Source of the DNA: Mucilaginibacter celer
GTDB taxonomy: Bacteria; Bacteroidota; Bacteroidia; Sphingobacteriales; Sphingobacteriaceae
DNA: 64,000 bases
Reading direction: 5' to 3'
Assembly (NCBI RefSeq): GCF_003576455.2
Contig: NZ_CP032869.1
Span: 1,736,001 to 1,800,000, forward strand
The notes under the pieces are model-generated. The model had not been told where the DNA came from. It saw only the letters and a program-made list of their open reading frames with translations, and ran no database searches. A program made the translations under genes and the position numbers. This document shows positions 8,868-17,626 of the stretch, piece after piece; positions within the stretch are counted from its first letter, which is position 1; the number at the start of each line of letters is the position of its first letter.

Positions 8868-10985
8868 ATGAAAAAGTTTACAGGCATTGCCTCGTTGTTA
8901 CTTACGGCCGGTTTAAACGGCTTTAGCCAAACGGCGCCGAAACCATACGGTGCGCTGCCCACGCAGGGCCAGCTTAACTGGCAGGAAACCGGGATGTATT
9001 GCATTATTCACTACGGTGTTGATACTTATACCGATAAGGAGTGGGGTTTTGGTGATGAAGACCCGAAGATATTTAACCCGTCGCAATTTAGCGCTTTACA
9101 AATAGTAGCTGCCGCCAAAGCCGGTGGTTTTAAAGGTGTAGTAGTGGTGGCTAAACACCACGATGGTTTTTGCCTTTGGCCAACCAAAACCACCGAACAT
9201 AACATCAGCAAAAGCCCTTACAAAAACGGCAAAGGCGATATTTTAAAAGAATACCGCGAAGCCTGCGATAAATTGGGTATGAAACTGGGCGTATATTGCT
9301 CGCCATGGGACAGGAATAATCCCAATTACGGTACTGAAGAGTATGTGAAGATTTACCGCGAACAATTAAAAGAATTGTACACCAATTACGGTCCGCTGTT
9401 TATTTCATGGCACGATGGTGCCAATGGCGGCGATGGCTACTACGGCGGCAAACGCGAAGTGCGTAAAATTGACCGTTCAACTTATTACGGTTGGGATACT
9501 ACATGGGGCATCACCCGTAAGTTGCAACCCAACGCGGTATTATTTGGCGATGTTGGCCCCGATGTGCGCTGGGTAGGCAACGAAGAGGGCCACGCCGGCG
9601 AAACCTGCTGGGCAACATACACACCGCATGCACCCGATGAAGGTAAAATCCCCGCCAACGGTTATGTAAAAGATTGGGAAGGTACCGAGGGTACCCGCAA
9701 CGGCAAGTACTGGATGCCTGCCGAATGCGATGTGTCGCTTCGCCCGGGATGGTTTTACCATAAAACACAGGATGAAGGCGTAAAATCGCCTTACACCCTG
9801 CTCGATCTGTATTACAAAAGCGTGGGCCGCGGCGCCGCGCTTGATCTGGGTTTATCGCCCGATCCTCGTGGTATTGTTAATGAGATAGATGTTAAATCGC
9901 TAACGGAATTTGGTAACCTGCTTAAGCAAACGTTCGCGGTTAATTTGGCTAAGGGTGCCACTTTAACGGCAAGTAATGTGCGTGGTGGTAATAAGGCTAA
10001 ATTCGGTCCGCAGTTTTTGGTGGATGATAACAGGTATAGCTATTGGGCTACGGATGATAAGGTAACAACGCCGGAGTTAACTATCGATCTGCATGCGCCG
10101 AAAACTTTCAACGTAATCCGCCTGAGGGAAAATATCAAATTAGGCCAGCGTATTGAAGCTGTTGAGGTGGATGCCTATGTAAGTGGTAAATGGGAGCAGA
10201 TAGGTGCTGCTACCAGCATTGGCGGCAACAGGCTGATCCGTTTATCGCAAAATGTTACGGCGAGCAAACTGCGGTTGAGGATCACCAAATCTCCGGTAGC
10301 AATTGCTTTGAGCGATTTCGGTATTTACAAAGAGCCGGTACACCTTACCGCTCCAAAAATTTCCCGCGATAAAAACGGTGAAGTATCTATCAGTACTGAA
10401 GCACCTGTAAGCGCAATTCGTTATACTTTGGATGGGCATGAACCTACCACAAGTTCACCGGTTTACAGCAAACCGTTTAGGCTGAAAGAAGGAGGCATAG
10501 TAAAAGCCCGCGCCTTTGAAGGCAAAAGCCAGCAAAGCGAAAGTTCATATGCTTCTTTTGGTTATTCCAAAGCGGAGTGGAAAGTATTGGATGCTAACGC
10601 CGCAACTGAAGACTGGGGCAAGGCCGAAAACGCTTTCGATGAGAACACTCGTAGCATTTACAACACGCTTAAAAAAGATGACACGCAATTCCCGCAGCAA
10701 ATAAGCGTTGATATGGGCAGGGAGCAAAAAATAAAAGCGTTCGGCTATTTGCCAAGGCAGGATAAACAGGCCGATGGTATTGTTGATAGCTATACATTCT
10801 ATACCAGCAATGACGGTAAAACATGGGAAAAGGTAGCTTCGGGAGAGTTCTCGAACATTAAATCCAACCCTATTGAGCAACCTGTAGTATTGAAACAGGA
10901 AATAAGCGCCAGATATTTTAAGTTTGAGGCGCAGCACGTTATCGCCGGAAACGGAATTACCGTGGCCGAATTAAGCGTATATTAA
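8868..10985 (+). CDS. Exported GH29 alpha-L-fucosidase with C-terminal F5/8 (CBM32-like) domain
   Basis: 705 aa, signal peptide about residues 1-20. The barrel carries the GH29 motifs AKHHDGFCLWPTKTTEHN and ISWHDGANG, where Asp183 is the expected nucleophile. A discoidin-like region (about 345-485), a chitobiase-C-like segment (SAIRYTLDGHEPTTSSPVYS) and a second discoidin-like module (about 570-705, WEKVASGEFSN) follow. The barrel end through LDLGLSPDPRGIV is typical of the broad-specificity GH29-B subgroup that takes alpha-1,3/1,4-fucosides (weak inference). Third gene of the run; it would remove core or antenna fucose. Confidence 0.92.
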   Translation: MKKFTGIASLLLTAGLNGFSQTAPKPYGALPTQGQLNWQETGMYCIIHYGVDTYTDKEWGFGDEDPKIFNPSQFSALQIVAAAKAGGFKGVVVVAKHHDGFCLWPTKTTEHNISKSPYKNGKGDILKEYREACDKLGMKLGVYCSPWDRNNPNYGTEEYVKIYREQLKELYTNYGPLFISWHDGANGGDGYYGGKREVRKIDRSTYYGWDTTWGITRKLQPNAVLFGDVGPDVRWVGNEEGHAGETCWATYTPHAPDEGKIPANGYVKDWEGTEGTRNGKYWMPAECDVSLRPGWFYHKTQDEGVKSPYTLLDLYYKSVGRGAALDLGLSPDPRGIVNEIDVKSLTEFGNLLKQTFAVNLAKGATLTASNVRGGNKAKFGPQFLVDDNRYSYWATDDKVTTPELTIDLHAPKTFNVIRLRENIKLGQRIEAVEVDAYVSGKWEQIGAATSIGGNRLIRLSQNVTASKLRLRITKSPVAIALSDFGIYKEPVHLTAPKISRDKNGEVSISTEAPVSAIRYTLDGHEPTTSSPVYSKPFRLKEGGIVKARAFEGKSQQSESSYASFGYSKAEWKVLDANAATEDWGKAENAFDENTRSIYNTLKKDDTQFPQQISVDMGREQKIKAFGYLPRQDKQADGIVDSYTFYTSNDGKTWEKVASGEFSNIKSNPIEQPVVLKQEISARYFKFEAQHVIAGNGITVAELSVY

Positions 10986-11052
10986 TAATCTATTAAGTAT
11001 CGGGGTTTACTTTGCTGGCATTATAAACCCCGATCATCATCTAAAATAAATA

Positions 11053-13326
11053 ATGAAAAAACAACTTGTTTTGGCCGGTTTGCTGGCCCTTGTTAATTTA
11101 AGTTCGCAGGCGCAGCGGCACAGGTCGCAGCCTATGCAAAAAGCCGGTTTAACCCAATATGTCGATCCTTATATCGGTACCGGTTTCCATGGTCACGTTT
11201 TTGTTGGTGCCAGCGTACCTTTTGGTGCCGTGCAGTTAGGCCCAACCAATATTTCTGAAGGCTGGGACTGGTGCTCTGGCTACCATATTTCCGATTCTAC
11301 CATTATCGGCTTCCAGCATACCCACCTAAGCGGTACAGGTATCGGCGATCTGGGCGATATCTCCTTTATGCCAACCACCGGCGCTATCAACGTTTACAAA
11401 GGCAGCAATAAAGATTTGAAAAGCGGTTATGTATCGCTGTTTAGCCATAAAGACGAGGTTGTAAAACCCGGCTATTACAAAGTAAAACTTAAAAAGTACG
11501 ATATCGGCGTAGAGCTAACCGCCAGCACCCGCGTAGGTATGCATAAGTACACTTTCCCGGCCTCGAACAACTCGCACATCCTCATTGATTTGCAAGAGGG
11601 GATAGGCTGGGACAAGCCGGTGGAAACCTACATTAAGCAGGTTGATAAAAACACCATTTGCGGTTACCGGTTTTCTGAAGGTTGGGCGAGTGATCAGCGC
11701 ATTTATTTTACCGCTGTGTTCTCCAAGCCAATCAAAAACTTTACGGTTTACGATAGTACAGCCAGCGTAAAAGTTACCGAACTTAAAGGCGTAAAAGTGA
11801 AAGGTGTGATCAGCTTTGCTACCACCAAAGGCGAGGTGGTTTACGCCAAAGTAGGTATCTCGCCGGTAAGTGCAGAAAATGCCATGCTGAATATCAAAGC
11901 TGAAATACCCGGTTGGGATTTTAACAAAGTAGTTGCCGATGCCGATGCTTCATGGAATAAACAGCTGAGCAAAATCACCATTAAAGCCGATTCATTATCA
12001 CAAATGAAAAAGTTTTATACCGCCCTGTATCATACCATGATAGCGCCATCTATTTTTAACGATGTAAACGGCGAATATTGGGGAACTGATAAAAAAGTAC
12101 ACAAAAACGAGGGTTTTAATAACGTAACCACTTTTTCGCTATGGGATACTTATCGTTCAAACAACCCGCTGTCAACCATTATCCACCCGGAGCATGTGAA
12201 CGATATGATCAACTCGATGCTGGCCATTTACCAGCAGCAGGGTAGCCTGCCGGTCTGGCACTTAATGGCTAACGAAACCAATTGTATGGTGGGCTACAGC
12301 GCCGTACCGGTTGTTGCCGATGCTTTGCTTAAAGGCTATAAAGGCTTTGATGCCAACTTAGCCTACGAGGCTATGAAAACCACCGCCATGGGCGATGAAC
12401 GCGGCATTAAATACGTTAAAAAATACGGCTACATTCCTGCCGATAGCAGCCGCGAATCGGTATCGATGGGCCTGGAATATGCCATTGACGATTGGAGCCT
12501 TGCACAGGTAGCCAAAAAATTAGGCAAAACTGAAGATTACGCTTACTTCAGCAAACGCGGTGCTTACTATAAAAATTACTACGATGCAAAATCGGGCTTT
12601 ATGCGTGGTCGTTTATCGCAGGATGCCTGGCGTACACCTTACAGTCCGTTTATCTCCATCCACGAAACCGGCGACTTTACCGAGGGCAACGGCTGGCAGT
12701 ACACCTTCCTTGTTCCGCAGGATGTGGAAGGTTTGATTGATATGCTGGGCGGCGTTGATAAATTCAATACCAAACTCGATTCGTTGTTTATTGCCGAGGG
12801 CGATATGGGTAAATTCAAATCGCCGGATGTATCTGGTTTGATTGGCCAGTACGCGCACGGTAATGAGCCAAGTCACCCAATGAGTTACTACTATGCATAC
12901 TCAGGCAAGCCATGGAAAACTGCTGAAAAGGTGAGGTTTATCCTGGATGATTTTTATACTGATAAACCGGATGGTATTATCGGTAACGAGGATGTTGGGC
13001 AGATGTCGGCCTGGTACGTATTGTCGGCTGTTGGCTTTTATCCGGTTAACCCGGCTAACGGCCTGTATGTTTTTGGCAGCCCGGTGGTTAATGAGGCTAC
13101 TTTGCAATTGCAGGGAAATAAGAAATTCCATGTAGTAGTTAAAAACAATGGGCCTAAGAATAAATACATCCAGGCCATGACGCTTAATGGCGCTAACTAT
13201 ACCAAAACTTATATTAAACATACAGATGTAATGGCCGGTGGCGAGCTGGTTATTACTATGGGCGATAAGCCAGGTACGGTTTGGGGTGTTGGTGAAGCTA
13301 ATAAGGCTGTTTCGGTGTTGAAGTAA
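11053..13326 (+). CDS. Exported GH92 alpha-mannosidase
   Basis: 757 aa, signal peptide ending near AQA (residues 1-21). GH92 hallmarks: YVDPYIGTG and GASVPFGAVQLGPTN at the start, GNEPSHPMSYYY with Glu605, and GNEDVGQMSAWYVLSAVGFY with Glu646. Family members are calcium-dependent exo-alpha-mannosidases, mostly alpha-1,2 or alpha-1,3, on N-glycans. It follows the GH29 gene after 67 bp and probably ends the operon; a strong hairpin lies 48 bp downstream. In this cluster it would trim the mannose arms. Confidence 0.93.
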   Translation: MKKQLVLAGLLALVNLSSQAQRHRSQPMQKAGLTQYVDPYIGTGFHGHVFVGASVPFGAVQLGPTNISEGWDWCSGYHISDSTIIGFQHTHLSGTGIGDLGDISFMPTTGAINVYKGSNKDLKSGYVSLFSHKDEVVKPGYYKVKLKKYDIGVELTASTRVGMHKYTFPASNNSHILIDLQEGIGWDKPVETYIKQVDKNTICGYRFSEGWASDQRIYFTAVFSKPIKNFTVYDSTASVKVTELKGVKVKGVISFATTKGEVVYAKVGISPVSAENAMLNIKAEIPGWDFNKVVADADASWNKQLSKITIKADSLSQMKKFYTALYHTMIAPSIFNDVNGEYWGTDKKVHKNEGFNNVTTFSLWDTYRSNNPLSTIIHPEHVNDMINSMLAIYQQQGSLPVWHLMANETNCMVGYSAVPVVADALLKGYKGFDANLAYEAMKTTAMGDERGIKYVKKYGYIPADSSRESVSMGLEYAIDDWSLAQVAKKLGKTEDYAYFSKRGAYYKNYYDAKSGFMRGRLSQDAWRTPYSPFISIHETGDFTEGNGWQYTFLVPQDVEGLIDMLGGVDKFNTKLDSLFIAEGDMGKFKSPDVSGLIGQYAHGNEPSHPMSYYYAYSGKPWKTAEKVRFILDDFYTDKPDGIIGNEDVGQMSAWYVLSAVGFYPVNPANGLYVFGSPVVNEATLQLQGNKKFHVVVKNNGPKNKYIQAMTLNGANYTKTYIKHTDVMAGGELVITMGDKPGTVWGVGEANKAVSVLK

Positions 13327-13757
13327 GATAATAATATCATTTTACCGCACATTCAAGAGTCCACGCTTGAACGCACAGAACCGGGAGCGTCCACGCTCCC
13401 GGTTCTGTGTTTAATAGAAGCCTGGTTCAGGTTTAGCGATAGCGTAACCTGGACCTATATTTGCGGAAGCATTCTGCTTCCATAGCCCGACATTAAATAC
13501 ATGGCACTTTCATTAAACGGGTGATCGAATGTTATAAAGTTAAGCTGAAAGCTTAACCCAGTTTAGGACGAAGTTACGCTGTCGCTAAACTTCGACCAGA
13601 ATGTGCGTCCACGCTCCCGGTTCTGTGCTTAAGGCCTTGTCGAAGTTTAGCAGGTATTGTATCGTAAGTGTGGACGCTTACTTTCCGGATAGTTCGAGCG
13701 TGGACGCTCAAACTTGCATTTTTAAAACTTTATCCTCCCTCGGCATGTTATCCCTAC
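13327..13757. repeat. Composite repeat-filled spacer between GH92 and topoisomerase IB
   Basis: 431 bp with nested repeats. Two direct 23-bp copies (13387-13409, 13605-13627) flank an inner segment whose ends are inverted 18-bp copies with one mismatch (13431-13448, 13573-13590). Small internal hairpins such as ggaagca/tgcttcc are present. The motif gcgtggacgct and its complement recur up to the gene start. No credible ORF was seen; this resembles a non-autonomous palindromic element. Confidence 0.65.
13374..13409. repeat. Perfect 16-bp inverted repeat after GH92
   Basis: Arms 13374-13389 and 13394-13409, 4-nt loop, GC-rich. It could terminate the GH operon but no T-run follows (next bases ttaatag). 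The right half recurs as a 23-bp direct repeat at 13605-13627, so it belongs to a repeat family and is not only a terminator. Confidence 0.8.
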
Positions 13758-14843
13758 ATGAACCGTCTCCTCAAAAAGCTCGAAAAAATTGGCCGCGACC
13801 CGAAGATCACCGCAAGGGCCGTTGGCTTGCGTTATGTATCTGATTCATCACCGGGTTATACCCGCAAAAAATCGGGCAAGGGTTGGAGTTATTATGATGC
13901 CGATGGTGCGTTGGTGAAAGATAACGAACTCATCACCCGCTTCAATAAACTGGTGATACCTCCTGCATATACCAACGTATGGATCTCTCCCTACGAAAAC
14001 GGTCACCTGCAATTTACGGGTACTGATGCCGCCGGGCGAAAACAATACCGCTACCATTCATGCTGGAACCAGATCCGCAATCAATCCAAATACCACCGCA
14101 TGCAAAACTTTGCAGAGCATCTGCCGGCCATCCGTGAGCAGGTAGACAAAGACCTGGCCAGGCATAGCCTTGATCATGAAAAAGTGGTGGCCCTGGTGGT
14201 GAGGCTAATGGAACTAACCAGTATCCGGGTAGGTAATGAATCGTACAAAAAGCTATATGGATCATTTGGTTTAACTACGTTGCAAAACCGGCATGTTAAG
14301 GTAGAGGGCTCAACCCTCAGGTTTGAGTTTAAAGGCAAAAAAGGCGTGTTTCATAAAGTTTCTTTGCAGAGCCGCAAGTTGGCCAGGCTGGTAAAACAAT
14401 GCCGTGATATCCCCGGAAAAGAACTTTTTCAATATTACAATGCCGATGGCACAAGATGCAGCATAGGCTCGGGCGATATCAACACTTATCTGCATGAAAT
14501 AACCGGCGAAGATTTTACGGCAAAAGATTTCCGTACCTGGGCCGGCAGCGTGAGTGCCTTGTATGCATTTAAAGAGGCTGGGGAGTTTAGCACCGTTAGC
14601 GAGTGCAAAAAGAAAATAGTAAGTGTGCTGGATGAGGTAGCTATAAACCTTGGGAACACGCGTACAGTTTGTAAAAAGTACTACGTGCACCCATCGGTTA
14701 TAAAAAGTTATGAGGAGGGCACCATTTTTAAATATATCAGCGGCCTTGATGAACGCGAAGATGTAAAGGCCGCCGAATTGAATGTTGCCGAGAAAGCTTT
14801 GATCAACCTGCTGGAAACGGAAAAACTGGCCGAAGCCAGTTAG
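13758..14843 (+). CDS. DNA topoisomerase IB (eukaryotic/poxvirus-like)
   Basis: 361 aa from the ATG at 13758. An upstream in-frame ATG (13668) would add 30 residues encoded by the repeat sequence and is rejected. The protein begins MNRLLKKLEKIGRDP and matches bacterial type IB topoisomerases, which relax supercoils through a 3'-phosphotyrosine. The N-terminal domain contains LVIPPAYTNVWISP; catalytic features include the RVGNESY region, the DFRTWAGS motif and a C-terminal KKYYVHPSV with Tyr309 (or Tyr308) as nucleophile. Length is normal. Convergent with the M56 gene. No obvious operon partner. Confidence 0.92.
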   Translation: MNRLLKKLEKIGRDPKITARAVGLRYVSDSSPGYTRKKSGKGWSYYDADGALVKDNELITRFNKLVIPPAYTNVWISPYENGHLQFTGTDAAGRKQYRYHSCWNQIRNQSKYHRMQNFAEHLPAIREQVDKDLARHSLDHEKVVALVVRLMELTSIRVGNESYKKLYGSFGLTTLQNRHVKVEGSTLRFEFKGKKGVFHKVSLQSRKLARLVKQCRDIPGKELFQYYNADGTRCSIGSGDINTYLHEITGEDFTAKDFRTWAGSVSALYAFKEAGEFSTVSECKKKIVSVLDEVAINLGNTRTVCKKYYVHPSVIKSYEEGTIFKYISGLDEREDVKAAELNVAEKALINLLETEKLAEAS

Positions 14844-14940
14844 CTGGTTGAGTATGTTTTACGGGTTGATTAGCAAGACAGTATAAAGAACTTTTTTAAC
14901 TAAAACCAATCTCAGAAAAACCCATACGCAAATCAACCAA

Positions 14941-16821
14941 TTACTTTTTACGTGTATCAATTACAACTACGCCGTCTTTAGCTTTATCGCCGTATTTCTT
15001 TGTGGCATCGTCGCCTTTTAATATCGAAATGCTTTCTATTTTATCGGTGTCGAGTTTCTTCATGGCGTCAACCGTACTGGTTTTACCATCAATTACAAAT
15101 AACGGTTCTTTGCCATTATCCGTAGTGATGCTAAGACCGTTAACTTTGATCACCTTTGTATCTGATTTTTTTCCGCGACCGGTTACAAATACATCTCCGT
15201 TTGAGGATGCAGCGTCACCATCGCTAACAATTGTCCAGGCCTGGGCAGATGTAGCCGGCTTGCCCTTTGTTGCTTTAACTGTTATTGTACCGTTGCTGCT
15301 TCCGGTTCCGGTTGATGTACTGGTAACGCTTTTTACTACAAAAACTTTTGCAGGCTTTACATGAAAGTTATCGTCTGGGGCGATAACAGCCACATCGTTA
15401 TCATCATCATCACGTACCACTGCGTCGCCGCTTACATTGGCAGTAACCACTTTTCGGATAACAATATCCCTGGCAACCGCTTTTTCAAGCTCTTCTTTAT
15501 TACTCGCATCTTTAGTAATTACGTAAGCAACTTTTACCGGCTTATCGTCATCCACTTTGGCAAACTTGCGGGCCTGGCTGCCGGTAAGCATGTACATGTT
15601 TTCGATATTGGTTGGGTCGAGGTTTTTGCCGGTTGATACTTTACCATTCACCACAAACACGAGCGAATCTTTTTTAAAGTCTCTTACAATAAGCTTTAGT
15701 TTTTTGTTGGTATCGTTTTTGGCCGGCTGCGGAGTTAAGGCAATAGCAGTAAGCGGACTAAGACTAATCTGTGGCGCAATAACGGGCGCAAGGGCAACCA
15801 CAGATTTAACAGTTTTTGCTTTTTTTGATACTTTGGGTGCTTTGGCGATTTTTGGGGCAGGATCGCCAACCTCGTCGGGGTTGATGTTAATGATCCTGGC
15901 CAGGGGCTGCACTGCGGCGGCAAGGCTAATGCGTACAGGTTTGGCAAAATCAGCTTTCGAAATGCTGAATACCAGTAAAAGTGCCATCACAGCCGGTACT
16001 ACAAATGCGTAGCGGGTGAGGTTAAGTTTCGACGATCTTTTCGCGTTCATCATGATTATCCGTTTTTTTATTGTTGAAATATTGAAATGGTTTACTATTC
16101 CGGGTTGAGCTTTGTTAAAGCTCACGTTTACCAAACTGTATTGGTAAGTTTTACTGTCGATGCCGTTTTTCAGGATCTTTCGGTCGGTTATAAATTCGAT
16201 ATTTTCACGCACCGCCTTTTTAATGAGCCAGATACCGGGGTTAAACCAGTAAAAAATACTGCTCAGTTCGGCCAGTAAAATATCTGCCGTATGCCATTGG
16301 TTAACATGGATCTGCTCGTGCTGTAAAATGGCTTCCAGTTCGGCAGGCTCATGTTTTTGAGGGTTGATGTAGATGCTTTGCCAAAAGGAGAAAGGCGCTG
16401 CATCCTTATCCATAATACGCACCAGGTAGCCGTTGATATACCTCGGGCGGGATGTTTTATACAATCGTAATAAAGAAAAAAGCTGCATGCCCAGTCTCAC
16501 GAGTAATACGCCTGCACCAATCCAAAATACAACGCCAAGCCAGTACCAGTAATCAATAGCCTGCTCCGGTTGCTGAATAAGTTGCGCGGGTGCATGCCAG
16601 TTAATGGCAATCTGCTCTATAGGCCGGGCCAGTTCCTCATGTCGCTGCACAAAGGCCGAAAGATCTATCCATGGATAAATACTGGCAAACAGGATTGCCG
16701 TAACCAGGTAGGCGCGGTTTAAAGTGTAGAAGGTAAGCTTGCGCAAAACCAGGTAATAACCGGCACAAAACAACAGCAATGCTGCATTTATTTTAAGTAA
16801 CAAAACAAAAGTTGCTGGCAT
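14941..16821 (-). CDS. M56 (BlaR1-type) membrane metallopeptidase with TonB-plug-like tail
   Basis: 626 aa. N-terminal membrane helices (about 5-25, 35-55, 85-110) precede the cytosolic zinc protease motif HEQIH (residues 168-172) and a helix near 275-290. The known partner type is BlaI, whose gene ends 11 bp upstream. There is no penicillin-binding sensor domain. Instead, a Lys/Ala/Pro-rich linker leads to a C-terminal segment (about 575-626: LFVIDGK, ISILKGDDATKKYG, DGVVVIDT) resembling the plug start of TonB-dependent receptors. A more diverged copy (LVFVVNGK, MYMLTGSQARKF) lies near 385-430. Role inferred: signal-dependent cleavage of the repressor. Confidence 0.8.
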   Translation of the reverse strand: MPATFVLLLKINAALLLFCAGYYLVLRKLTFYTLNRAYLVTAILFASIYPWIDLSAFVQRHEELARPIEQIAINWHAPAQLIQQPEQAIDYWYWLGVVFWIGAGVLLVRLGMQLFSLLRLYKTSRPRYINGYLVRIMDKDAAPFSFWQSIYINPQKHEPAELEAILQHEQIHVNQWHTADILLAELSSIFYWFNPGIWLIKKAVRENIEFITDRKILKNGIDSKTYQYSLVNVSFNKAQPGIVNHFNISTIKKRIIMMNAKRSSKLNLTRYAFVVPAVMALLLVFSISKADFAKPVRISLAAAVQPLARIININPDEVGDPAPKIAKAPKVSKKAKTVKSVVALAPVIAPQISLSPLTAIALTPQPAKNDTNKKLKLIVRDFKKDSLVFVVNGKVSTGKNLDPTNIENMYMLTGSQARKFAKVDDDKPVKVAYVITKDASNKEELEKAVARDIVIRKVVTANVSGDAVVRDDDDNDVAVIAPDDNFHVKPAKVFVVKSVTSTSTGTGSSNGTITVKATKGKPATSAQAWTIVSDGDAASSNGDVFVTGRGKKSDTKVIKVNGLSITTDNGKEPLFVIDGKTSTVDAMKKLDTDKIESISILKGDDATKKYGDKAKDGVVVIDTRKK

Positions 16822-16832
16822 GGTTGTAGGTT

Positions 16833-17189
16833 TTATTGTTTTTCAATCAGTTTAATGATCTCTTTCAAATCGCTGGCGCTAATCTTTTTTTCGTTGGCGA
16901 AAAAGGTTACCAGGTTTTTGTACGAGTTTTCAAAATAGTCGCTTACAAAGCCGCTCATAAAGCGTTTTTTGTATTCCTCTTCCTGTATCTGCGGCAGGTA
17001 ACGGAAGGAGTTGCCCATCTTTTCGCTTTTTAAAAATCCTTTACGCTCCAGGTTTTTTACGGTTGATGCCAAAGTAGTGTATGGTGGTTTGGGCTCAACT
17101 ATCGCTTCTAAAAAATCCTTGATAAAACCCGGGCCCGATTGCCATACCGCCTGCATCGCTTCTTCTTCCTGTTGAGATAATTTTTCCAT
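16833..17189 (-). CDS. BlaI/MecI/CopY-family transcriptional repressor
   Basis: 118 aa, winged helix followed by a dimerisation tail. The start MEKLSQQEEEAMQAVWQSGPGFIKD and the segment PYTTLASTVKNLERKGFLK are characteristic of the family. Known relatives bind palindromic operators and are inactivated by cleavage by an M56 peptidase; the M56 gene follows on the same strand after 11 bp, so the two form an operon. Two palindromes lie directly upstream (17194-17230) and suggest autoregulation. Confidence 0.9.
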   Translation of the reverse strand: MEKLSQQEEEAMQAVWQSGPGFIKDFLEAIVEPKPPYTTLASTVKNLERKGFLKSEKMGNSFRYLPQIQEEEYKKRFMSGFVSDYFENSYKNLVTFFANEKKISASDLKEIIKLIEKQ

Positions 17190-17193
17190 TCTA

Positions 17194-17230
17194 TTTACGA
17201 TTGTTTCGTAAATCTACGAACTATTCGTAG
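17194..17230. promoter_or_regulatory. Paired palindromic operator candidates upstream of blaI-like gene
   Basis: Two adjacent palindromes start 5 bp before the start codon: tttacga-N5-tcgtaaa (17194-17212) and ctacgaa-N3-ttcgtag (17214-17230), both with perfect 7-bp arms. Tandem dyads at the repressor's own promoter are the usual BlaI arrangement, so these are the likely binding sites. Sequence is seen; binding is inferred. Confidence 0.7.
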
Positions 17231-17280
17231 TTATGCAAATTTATTTTCAGATTTTAACAGAAATTAACGTTTAGTGATAA

Positions 17281-17302
17281 GAGGTTGGAGATTAGAGGTT
17301 AG
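17281..17302 (+). repeat. 22-nt dispersed repeat, copy 1
   Basis: Identical to the segment at 20420-20441; near-perfect reverse complements occur at 20466-20487 and 20500-20521. Noncoding. Confidence 0.75.
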
Positions 17303-17356
17303 GGGGATGTTCGTGTGGTGATGCGATTAAACTATCTTAAAAGCTACTTATAAAGC

Positions 17357-17451
17357 CGTCATTGCGAGGCACGAAGCAATCCCCAAGAGGCAGAGGAGCT
17401 ATGCAAATCCGCCCTGCACAGTCGGGGATTGCTTCGTGCCTCGCAACGACG
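17357..17451 (+). repeat. 95-bp palindromic dispersed element, copy A
   Basis: Ends cgtcattgcgaggcacgaag / cttcgtgcctcgcaacgacg form long inverted termini. The interior is about 40 bp. A second copy with the same length and a homologous interior lies at 51316-51410 in the opposite orientation. Together with the 22-nt repeat it occupies most of the 396-bp spacer 17231-17626, which has no ORF. Confidence 0.85.
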
Positions 17452-17626
17452 TGCGGGAAGTAATTAGGATTCCATTAACCATATTTTAACACAGACATAT
17501 AAAACCGTTAAAATTCCCCGCTAATTTTATCAAAATCACAACAAAAGTTGATTTACGCTTAACATTCAACCAAACAAAAAGCTATATTTAGCCAAAGTTG
17601 ATTGTAAAACATAAAAAACGCGCTTA

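Noticed and set aside
13668..13757. Extended N-terminus of topoisomerase IB from an upstream in-frame ATG
   Set aside because: The 30 extra residues are encoded by repeat sequence and have no counterpart in the family; the ATG at 13758 gives the usual MNRLLKKLEKIGRDP start.
13601..13843. 80-aa plus-strand ORF
   Set aside because: Overlaps the topoisomerase start in another frame and consists largely of repeat sequence.
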